The position numbers were made by a program, and so were the translations under genes. Positions 6,703 to 11,981 of a stretch of 12,414 nucleotides of DNA are shown here, piece by piece. Origin of the DNA: Candidatus Dormiibacterota bacterium (GTDB lineage Bacteria; Chloroflexota; Dormibacteria; Aeolococcales; Aeolococcaceae); assembly GCA_027451645.1 (NCBI GenBank), contig DAIDIX010000028.1:1-12414 (forward strand). The letters run 5' to 3'. Under the pieces are notes generated by a model that saw only the letters and a program-made list of their open reading frames with translations, searched no databases and was not told the origin of the DNA. Within the stretch, counting starts at the first letter, position 1. The number at the start of each line of letters is the position of its first letter.

Positions 6703-7092
6703 CTATACGTGAAAGAACCACCACTTCTCGTGCTCGTCTGTGCCAACGCGTAGCGCATGTGCACTCCGGTACGTATCCACAGCTGCGCTTGCCCAGAAGA
6801 ACAGACCGAGTATGAGGGCAAGAAGGCCAACGACAGCCCCGAGCAGGCTCACTGCAAGAAAGAGAATCCCCTCATGGGCTACCAGAAGATTCGGTCCAAC
6901 TTCCGCACCGAGCCAGAATATTCCAATTCCCGCTGCCATCGATATAACAGTGGCAGGGAAGTAGAATCGTGACTTGTATGCCTGTCCGTTTGCAATCTGT
7001 CCCACTCCTGGAACGATGGACAGGAGAACTCCCCTGCGCTTTTCGAGCGCAACAAGTTCATGTTCCCCCTTCACCTCTGCCCCAGATGCCAT
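6703..7092 (-). CDS. Conserved-looking membrane protein, unknown function
   Basis: A 129-residue protein with a charged N-terminus (about 1-20), then LLSIVPGVGQIANGQAYKSRF, a Pro-Gly/Asn-Gly pattern reminiscent of TM2-like small membrane domains. Two hydrophobic helices follow (about 45-63 and 76-103). The cytoplasmic tail ends in HEKWWFFHV. The gene starts 6 nt after the 44-aa peptide stop and has no strong Shine-Dalgarno sequence, which suggests coupling to that gene. Its place after the triheme cytochrome and two single-helix peptides suggests an accessory or assembly role for the complex. The function is unknown. Confidence 0.75.
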   Translation of the reverse strand: MASGAEVKGEHELVALEKRRGVLLSIVPGVGQIANGQAYKSRFYFPATVISMAAGIGIFWLGAEVGPNLLVAHEGILFLAVSLLGAVVGLLALILGLFFWASAAVDTYRSAHALRVGTDEHEKWWFFHV

Positions 7093-7098
7093 CAGTAT

Positions 7099-7233
7099 CT
7101 ACCGTGACCGGAAAAATGCCCGGTAGAGATACGAGGCAGTGAGAAGAAGCGTGCCAAACGACCAGAGCCCTGCGAACAGGAGGTCGCCCCAGCCAGCATC
7201 ACCCGGATACAGCGAGCCGAGAATCGGTGCCAT
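7099..7233 (-). CDS. 44-aa single-helix membrane protein
   Basis: A short frame beginning MAPILGSLYPGDAGWGD, with one hydrophobic helix (about 17-38) and a basic end (YRAFFRSR). GGGAG lies 6 nt before the ATG at 7233. The stop is 6 nt before the next start, and 42 nt separate it from the preceding 40-aa gene. The N-out, basic C-in layout follows the positive-inside rule. It resembles small subunits of respiratory complexes (PetL/PetG/PetN-like in size and topology only), but no homology can be claimed. Confidence 0.7.
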   Translation of the reverse strand: MAPILGSLYPGDAGWGDLLFAGLWSFGTLLLTASYLYRAFFRSR

Positions 7234-7275
7234 TGCCTTCTCCCTTCAATTGATACCTGTTAGGAACCGTGCGTA

Positions 7276-7398
7276 CTAGTGGGCCTTGAACTGCTCAAGG
7301 TAGTTTTCACCGAAGATGATTAGCACAGTGAGAACAAGGAGACCCACAAACACAATTGTTGTGCCGATGACATCCCGCCAGACTGTAATGCGTTTCAT
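7276..7398 (-). CDS. 40-aa single-helix membrane protein
   Basis: Encodes MKRITVWRDVIGT, then one hydrophobic helix (about 14-33) and an acidic/polar tail (ENYLEQFKAH). It starts 23 nt after the triheme cytochrome stop; AGAGG lies about 11 nt upstream. With the 44-aa frame that follows it fills a stretch that would otherwise look like a 329-nt empty gap between 7092 and 7422. The basic N-terminus predicts N-in, C-out topology, opposite to the 44-aa neighbour. It is likely a small structural or assembly subunit of the cytochrome complex; the family is not recognised. Confidence 0.68.
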   Translation of the reverse strand: MKRITVWRDVIGTTIVFVGLLVLTVLIIFGENYLEQFKAH

Positions 7399-7421
7399 GA
7401 CTGTTCTTCCTCTCCCATTCC

Positions 7422-8438
7422 CTACGGCAGTGTCTGATAGTTTTCCCAGTGCCGGATGAACTGGGTCATGAGCACAATCTGCTGTTCACTGAGCTTTCGT
7501 GTGTAATGCTGCTCGAAGGCAGTGACATTTCCTCCATCCACCATCGAGGACTGGTCTCTCCCTGGTGTGTACGTGAAGTCGCTTGCAATGCTTCCCCAGG
7601 CAGGCATGACGCTTCCATAGTGCTCAAAGCCAGTGAAGCCATACTCGATGCACCGATAGTAGTAGTCCTCGTTGTAGAATCCCAGCCTGTCCTGACTGTT
7701 GAGTGGCGGTCCTACTCCACCACCACCCTGGATACCATGGCAGCTGATGCAGTACTCGTAGTAGATTGCAGCACCTGCACTCCAGCTGTATTCGGGATTG
7801 ATGATGAGGTTCTCATGTGCATCTGTCTGTGTGAGAGCAAGACGGTTGCCGTTATGGCAGACAATGCAGCCTACTTCACCGATGCTGAGCTGCTGGCCCG
7901 GCTTGAGACTGTCACAGAGGAATGACGGGAGGAACCCTGGAAGATTCGCTGCCTGGAGCTGGGCAACACCCTGTGCATTTGTTGCCGTTCCAAGATATGA
8001 ATGGAATCCATCCGATGTCGCATATCCAGATGGCCCGTATGTATCACAGAGCTGAGCATTGACATATGCAGGGTGATGCCCTGTGAGGTTGTACTGCTTC
8101 TGCAGCTGCTTTGCATTCGGGTCGTACTGGAAGAAGTCCTGCGAGATGCGCGCAGCAGCCACGTTCGGGTTGATCGTGGCGATGTCAGGAACATGGCAGG
8201 AAATGCACCGTTCCGTCTTGTAGTTCGGGAAGGCAAAGCTTCCACCCTGTGATGCCTCAGAAAATGTCGGAAACAGCTGCTGTACTCCGGTAGTTATGCC
8301 CTGGGCATGATACTGGTTGATGTATGTCTGCTGGATGCTGACATACGACCTGGCACTGTTGTCCTGCCACGCTGCATAGCCAATAAGCCCAACGAAGAGG
8401 ACACTCAGTACGAGAAAGAGCACTTTTGACTTGTTCAT
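7422..8438 (-). CDS. Membrane-anchored triheme cytochrome c
   Basis: A 338-residue protein with an uncleaved N-terminal anchor (residues 5-24) and a large domain on the outer face. Three heme-binding motifs are present: CISCH at 78-82, CIVCH at 191-195 and CISCH at 230-234. The last lies in a standard class I cytochrome c domain (GGGVGPPLN, then Met278 in MPAW as probable axial ligand). The first two motifs are in a longer N-terminal part with extra cysteines (131, 175) and a HH pair (121-122) that could ligate heme. It follows the cytochrome b subunit IV gene by 4 nt, the position where bc complexes encode their cytochrome c1, QcrC or PetA equivalent. I infer that it takes electrons from the Rieske cluster and hands them to the oxidase branch. 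AAGG lies upstream of the ATG at 8438. Confidence 0.9.
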   Translation of the reverse strand: MNKSKVLFLVLSVLFVGLIGYAAWQDNSARSYVSIQQTYINQYHAQGITTGVQQLFPTFSEASQGGSFAFPNYKTERCISCHVPDIATINPNVAAARISQDFFQYDPNAKQLQKQYNLTGHHPAYVNAQLCDTYGPSGYATSDGFHSYLGTATNAQGVAQLQAANLPGFLPSFLCDSLKPGQQLSIGEVGCIVCHNGNRLALTQTDAHENLIINPEYSWSAGAAIYYEYCISCHGIQGGGGVGPPLNSQDRLGFYNEDYYYRCIEYGFTGFEHYGSVMPAWGSIASDFTYTPGRDQSSMVDGGNVTAFEQHYTRKLSEQQIVLMTQFIRHWENYQTLP

Positions 8439-8442
8439 GTGG

Positions 8443-9006
8443 CTATACCTTAGAGTTCAAACCCGGGTGACCAAGTACCTGGCCCCAGTACCAGCTGAAG
8501 TTCGGTCCACGGAAGACCGTTCCGATGATGACAAAGGCAACAGCCATCGTGACGTAAATGGTGAACAGCCCGATGGCAAGCTTCCTGTCCTCCGGCCTTC
8601 GGCTCGGGTTCCTGTCGAGATATGGAACGAGCACCATGCCCACGAGCACCATTCCTGGGAAGATGACACCTGCCATGACAGGTGGGAATCTCTCAAGGAG
8701 TTCCTGCAGGCCCAGAAAGTACCACGGGGCCTTCGCAGGGTTGGGGGTGACTGCAGTGTTTGCTGGCTGCAGGAGCGGTGCATTCACCTGGACGGATACT
8801 GCAAGGAGAAATACCATCATTGCAAGTCCGGAGAGAAATTCCTTCCAGACAAGGTGCGGGAAGGTAACTACAGTCTCTTCCTCCTCCCTGCTCCGCACGA
8901 CAAGTGGAGCAGAGGAGAGCTCGGGACCGGTTCTCACCGCATGTCCGCGCGTCGTTATCATGCCCGCTCGACGGGCATTCCTGACGCTTGATGCTTCCTG
9001 CGCCAT
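8443..9006 (-). CDS. Cytochrome b C-terminal part (subunit IV / PetD-like)
   Basis: A 187-residue protein corresponding to the last three helices of cytochrome b. Residues 1-50 are a long charged N-terminal extension (with EEEE at 41-44). Helices lie at about 57-78, 110-130 and 142-163. The quinol-site motif is NPAKAPWYFLGLQELL: the PEWY tetrad is APWY (93-96), so the glutamate is replaced. The conserved GVIFPGMVLVGMVLVPYLDRNP follows. The start at 9006 has GGGAGG about 6 nt upstream, and its ATG overlaps the TAA of the b6-like gene by one base (TAATG), giving tight coupling. A longer frame reading back to 9684 is antiparallel-free overlap with cytochrome b in another frame and is not used. 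Confidence 0.93.
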   Translation of the reverse strand: MAQEASSVRNARRAGMITTRGHAVRTGPELSSAPLVVRSREEEETVVTFPHLVWKEFLSGLAMMVFLLAVSVQVNAPLLQPANTAVTPNPAKAPWYFLGLQELLERFPPVMAGVIFPGMVLVGMVLVPYLDRNPSRRPEDRKLAIGLFTIYVTMAVAFVIIGTVFRGPNFSWYWGQVLGHPGLNSKV

Positions 9007-9737
9007 TACAGTCCTCCCGTGAAGCCGTCTTTTCGTACTCGCCAGAAGTGTATCACCATGAGAACGAATCCCAAGAGCGGAAGCGCTATGACATGGAGCA
9101 CGTAGAATCGCGTGAGTGCGGCCTGTCCGACATTCCTCCCTCCCAGCATGATGTAGCGCGATACTGGCCCGACGATGGGACCGTACTTGCCAAGGTTGGT
9201 TCCAACCGTGATGGCCCACACTGCAAGCTGGTCCCAGGGAAGAAGGTATCCCGTGAAGGAGAGCAGGAGCGTGATGAGAAGGAGCGCTGTTCCAATGACC
9301 CAGTTGAACTGCCGCGGTGGCTTGTACGCGCCCTGGTAGAAGACACGTGCCATGTGGAGCCAGACGGTGATGACCATCGCATGTGCTGCCCAGCGGTGGA
9401 TGTTTCTCATGACGAGTCCGAATGTCGCGACATACTGGATGTCCTTGATGCTCTGGTACGCCTGTCCAACAGACGGTATGTAGTAGAACATGAGGAACAG
9501 GCCGCTGATCGTGAGTGCGATGAAGAGGAAGAATGAGAGTCCTCCAAGACACAGGGTGTACGACACGCGGATTGCGGACTTCTTTACACGCACTGGATGG
9601 ATGTGGAGAAAGAAGTTCGTAAGCGCTGTTCGTGCTGCAACCTTGTCCGTTGTGGGAAGGCCGTGCCTGAAGACGGAACCCCACACCTCGCTGGCAAATG
9701 CCTTGATGGGATTCTGCTCGTAACTGCCCGAGCTCAT
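9006..9737 (-). CDS. Cytochrome b6-like subunit of the quinol-oxidising complex
   Basis: A 243-residue, four-helix diheme protein. The heme b ligands are His114 and His128 (13 residues between) and His215 and His230 (14 between), the b6-type spacing. Conserved MRNIHRWAAHAMV and FTGYLLPWDQ are present. Cys63 in CLGGLSFF aligns by context with the cysteine of cytochrome b6 that binds heme ci, followed by the matching FYYIPSV, so an extra covalent heme near the quinone reduction site is likely. The N-terminus (about 50 residues) is longer than in plant b6. GGGAGAGG lies about 7 nt upstream of the ATG at 9737. It pairs with the subunit IV gene that overlaps its stop codon and with the Rieske gene upstream. 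Confidence 0.95.
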   Translation of the reverse strand: MSSGSYEQNPIKAFASEVWGSVFRHGLPTTDKVAARTALTNFFLHIHPVRVKKSAIRVSYTLCLGGLSFFLFIALTISGLFLMFYYIPSVGQAYQSIKDIQYVATFGLVMRNIHRWAAHAMVITVWLHMARVFYQGAYKPPRQFNWVIGTALLLITLLLSFTGYLLPWDQLAVWAITVGTNLGKYGPIVGPVSRYIMLGGRNVGQAALTRFYVLHVIALPLLGFVLMVIHFWRVRKDGFTGGL

Positions 9738-9781
9738 AGTGTCACCTCTCCCTCAGTTGCGTGCTGCATGATGGCTCTCAC
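9734..9781 (-). other. Possible 15-codon leader frame coupled to cytochrome b
   Basis: In the 65-nt gap after the Rieske gene, a GTG at 9781 preceded by GGGGAGGAA opens a 15-residue frame (MRAIMQHATEGEVTL) whose TGA overlaps the cytochrome b ATG as ATGA. It could be a coupling leader or a chance frame. The cytochrome b gene has its own ribosome binding site inside this frame. Confidence 0.25.
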
Positions 9782-9802
9782 GTTTGAATTCCTCCCCTGC
9801 AC

Positions 9803-10438
9803 CTACAGAACCTTTCCGTTCCACACACCTGTGGTCGCATCAATGCGCCAGAGGGGTGGAGTTACCTGACCTGGATTTCGATAGACAACTATATTCGACC
9901 GGTCAACAATGAACTGCTTCTTGTCAGGCGTGAACTCGATGTTGACCCAGTCCATGGGACGTGGTGCAGGCCCGTAGAAGTTCGTTGAGTCAATGAAGTA
10001 TCTGCTTCCATGGCATGGGCAGATCCAGCCGTTCGGGATGCGCTCTGCAGGAGTGCGCTCTCCGTGCGACTCAGCAGTGGTGGGTGCTACCGGAGTGTTG
10101 GTCACGCAGTTTGAGTAGTAGTTCGGAGTGCAGCCAAGATGGGTGCACACGAGCTGCACGCAGTAGAACCCTCCGTCATCGCGGATGATGCCAACGCGGT
10201 GCTGATAGTCCATGTAGGGATTGTCCACAGTGACTGAGCTGGGATCGATCGGAACGATGAAGCGGAGTGGGGGATCACTGGTCGAATTTGGAAAGAGGAA
10301 CTTCAGGGATTCGAAGCCTCCAAAAAGAAGTGCACCGAGAGAAACGAAGGTCCCAATGATGCCGATGAACTGGCGTCGAGTGACTTCTGCGAGCCAGTGA
10401 AGCTTGTTCTCTTTCGTTTCGTACGGATTGACACTCAT
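9803..10438 (-). CDS. Rieske [2Fe-2S] protein of the cytochrome bc complex
   Basis: A 211-residue protein with a TRRQFIG twin-arginine-like motif (20-26) before a single anchor helix (24-43), then the Rieske domain. Cluster ligands are Cys98 and His100 in CTHLGC and Cys140 and His143 in CPCHGS; Cys103 and Cys142 should form the usual disulfide. Between the two boxes there are 36 residues, about twice or more the usual number, with an additional Cys111 and a Pro/Thr-rich stretch. GPAPRPMDW (157-165) matches the conserved Pro loop. It takes one electron from quinol and delivers it to the cytochrome c subunit. The ATG at 10438 lacks a good Shine-Dalgarno sequence. It lies 61 nt after the 47-aa peptide gene and 65 nt before cytochrome b. 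Confidence 0.95.
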   Translation of the reverse strand: MSVNPYETKENKLHWLAEVTRRQFIGIIGTFVSLGALLFGGFESLKFLFPNSTSDPPLRFIVPIDPSSVTVDNPYMDYQHRVGIIRDDGGFYCVQLVCTHLGCTPNYYSNCVTNTPVAPTTAESHGERTPAERIPNGWICPCHGSRYFIDSTNFYGPAPRPMDWVNIEFTPDKKQFIVDRSNIVVYRNPGQVTPPLWRIDATTGVWNGKVL

Positions 10439-10499
10439 AGGAGTTCACCGTATTCCTGTACGACTGCACTCACTGCGTTTTCCTCCTGCACTGCCAGAA

Positions 10500-10643
10500 T
10501 CATACGAACGGATTGTTTGCTGACGGGGTAATGATGTTCGCGAACACGATCGCGAAGACCATGATGATGATAAATGCTGTGGCAATGGACAGGCAGCCAA
10601 TGTCCTGTCGAATGGCGGCGAGAAATCGTTCACTTCGAGTCAT
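10500..10643 (-). CDS. 47-aa single-helix membrane protein, first gene of the bc run
   Basis: Encodes MTRSERFLAAIRQDIGCLS, then a strongly hydrophobic helix (about 17-40) and a short polar end (ANNPFV). AAGG lies about 9 nt before the ATG at 10643. The basic, amphipathic N-terminus and single helix match the layout of the other small membrane proteins of this cluster. It is the first gene in the minus-strand run, 61 nt ahead of the Rieske gene. The family is not recognised; a small subunit or assembly factor of the complex is a guess from position. Confidence 0.65.
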   Translation of the reverse strand: MTRSERFLAAIRQDIGCLSIATAFIIIMVFAIVFANIITPSANNPFV

Positions 10644-10786
10644 GCTCTCTACCTTACTCTGCTGCACATGGCATCCGACACTCCAGTCGAGTGGTATGGC
10701 GTGTCTTCAGGTAGAGTGTAATAGACCGATACACCCCTTTGCGCTGTGAAGTGGGAGCATCGAATGGCAAGACAGAAAGGAAGGCA
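10644..10786. promoter_or_regulatory. Divergent promoter region between the bc genes and the 167-aa gene
   Basis: This 143-nt gap must hold the start signals for both directions. It contains the inverted repeat CACTC-CAGTC-GAGTG (10679-10693) and an 8-bp inverted pair, CTCTACCT (10647-10654) and AGGTAGAG (10709-10716). Either could be a regulator site. I see no hexamer pair good enough to name a promoter. The region is assigned by gene arrangement. Confidence 0.5.
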
Positions 10787-11290
10787 ATGAGCACGTGGTA
10801 TCCGATTGAGGTCTATTCCCTCTTCCTCCGCGTGTGCGGCGATATTGAGGTCATTCGTCCGCTGCGGCTCAGTGACACGCTCAACAGGATCTCCTCCCAT
10901 CTCGAACTACGCAGTGCAACTGTCGATCCACTCTCAACAAACTTTCCTGTGCTTGCACACCCCCAGCAGGAGAGCATGCTTGCGAAGAGCGGAATTACGA
11001 TCGTCTGCCCAACAAAGGAGCCCTCACCTGCGAGCAATCCAGCTCTCTGGCGGGAGAAGATCCCCCAGACCTACCTCTTCACGACACAAACCTTTTCACT
11101 GATGGCAGAGGCGCATCTCGACCTCAATGAATCACTCACGGACCACCTTGAACGGTATCCAAACGATTTTCTTCCACTGACGAGCATCTCCGCCCTGTGG
11201 ATTGCTGGGGCAGCAGCAATGTCCCATGCCATCCAACGTCCATTTGGCCTGCTCAATCCTGCAACGATCGTGTCGTTCACTGCACAGTAG
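10787..11290 (+). CDS. Conserved-looking soluble protein with two related segments
   Basis: A 167-residue protein without signal peptide or membrane segment. AAAGGAAGG lies just upstream of the ATG at 10787; an upstream in-frame ATG at 10739 lacks a ribosome binding site. Two segments resemble each other: RLSDTLNRISSHLELRSATV (about 27-46) and ESLTDHLERYPNDFLPLTSI (about 114-133), both of the form L-x-D-x-L-x-R followed by F/H-L-x-L. I recall similar LSDxLN...FLxL segments in uncharacterised proteins of Chloroflexota-type genomes (possibly the DUF6812 group), but I cannot confirm the family here. It is divergent from the respiratory run and may share its regulation. The function is unknown. 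Confidence 0.75.
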   Translation: MSTWYPIEVYSLFLRVCGDIEVIRPLRLSDTLNRISSHLELRSATVDPLSTNFPVLAHPQQESMLAKSGITIVCPTKEPSPASNPALWREKIPQTYLFTTQTFSLMAEAHLDLNESLTDHLERYPNDFLPLTSISALWIAGAAAMSHAIQRPFGLLNPATIVSFTAQ

Positions 11291-11340
11291 GCGCGACAGC
11301 CCCCAGAAAAGTGATGCCCCCGGATGCCGCTTTCGTATGA

Positions 11341-11853
11341 CTAGGCGACTTCAGGCGTGGCTGATGCGCGAACGGTATCCACGGTATCCTTCGATTCCGC
11401 AGAGCTCTCCTTCTCACCTGCAAGAAGCGCCTTCCTGCCACGTGCGGTTTTGCGCATGCCGATGACAAGAGCGATCGTGCCAATGATGCCGAATGCCCAG
11501 ACGAAAATCATCCCCTTTGCGAAGCGGAGTGCAGGATTCACGAAGATAAAGGGTACGGCAAAGCCGAAGGACATGTTCACCTGATCAAACGGAAACAGAT
11601 GGTTGCCATGCAGACTCACGAATGATGCTTCTGCAGGAGCTGCCCACACAAGCGCAACCTGGGTCCAGAAGTAGCAGAAGCCTGCAAACAGGTACCACCA
11701 TGCAGACTTCACGATGCGTCCAGCAATAGGCTTTGTATCGCGATAGAACTTCCAGATTGTAAAGGCTGGGAGTAGCGTGAATATTCCGTACGTGATGAAG
11801 GTGAGGAATACTGAAGTGATCTGGTTGGTTGTGAAGCCATTGAATCCGTTCAT
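11341..11853 (-). CDS. Multi-pass membrane protein, unknown function
   Basis: A 170-residue protein with about four hydrophobic segments (roughly 13-33, 48-71, 93-107 and 112-132) and a charged, Ala/Ser/Glu-rich tail (133-170) with KTARGRK at its start. Aromatic stretches such as WWYLFAGFCYFWTQVALVWAA occur. It does not show cox3 motifs. It converges with the 167-aa gene, with 50 nt between the stops and no strong terminator there. No Shine-Dalgarno sequence precedes the ATG at 11853, but TATAGT at 11861-11866 ends 7 nt before it, so the mRNA may be leaderless. A link with the respiratory genes is possible from topology and location only. Confidence 0.75.
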   Translation of the reverse strand: MNGFNGFTTNQITSVFLTFITYGIFTLLPAFTIWKFYRDTKPIAGRIVKSAWWYLFAGFCYFWTQVALVWAAPAEASFVSLHGNHLFPFDQVNMSFGFAVPFIFVNPALRFAKGMIFVWAFGIIGTIALVIGMRKTARGRKALLAGEKESSAESKDTVDTVRASATPEVA

Positions 11854-11860
11854 AAAGTGG

Positions 11861-11866
11861 ACTATA
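11861..11866 (-). promoter_or_regulatory. Candidate -10 box implying a leaderless mRNA
   Basis: TATAGT on the minus strand is followed by 7 nt and then the ATG at 11853. With usual -10 spacing, transcription would begin at or next to the A of the start codon. No clear -35 match is found; the upstream DNA is the GC-rich inverted-repeat region. Confidence 0.4.
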
Positions 11867-11867
11867 C

Positions 11868-11938
11868 ACCACAGAACCCCGGGGTCTGGGGAACGCCTGG
11901 CATTCCCCGCACACCGAGGAACGATGAAGCTCTGTGGT
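11868..11938. repeat. Nested inverted repeats between divergent genes
   Basis: ACCACAGA (11868-11875) and TCTGTGGT (11931-11938) are perfect inverted copies. Inside them lie a 10-bp palindrome, ACCCCGGGGT (11876-11885), and an imperfect palindrome with arms GGGGAACGCC (11888-11897) and GGCATTCCCC (11899-11908), which has one mismatch around a central T. They overlap the region where both the 170-aa gene and the fabH-type gene must start. An operator for a dimeric regulator is the simplest reading; an RNA structure is possible. Confidence 0.55.
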
Positions 11939-11981
11939 TAACTGTACGTATGGTCCCCATGTGTACAGCGAGCAGGGTGGC

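Noticed and set aside
8443..9684. A 413-residue frame extending subunit IV back across the cytochrome b gene.
   Set aside because: The first 226 residues are out of frame over a certain cytochrome b and look like no protein. The ATG at 9006 with GGGAGG upstream and the TAATG junction gives a normal subunit IV start.
10739..10786. An upstream in-frame start for the 167-aa protein.
   Set aside because: There is no Shine-Dalgarno sequence before 10739, while AAAGGAAGG precedes the ATG at 10787.
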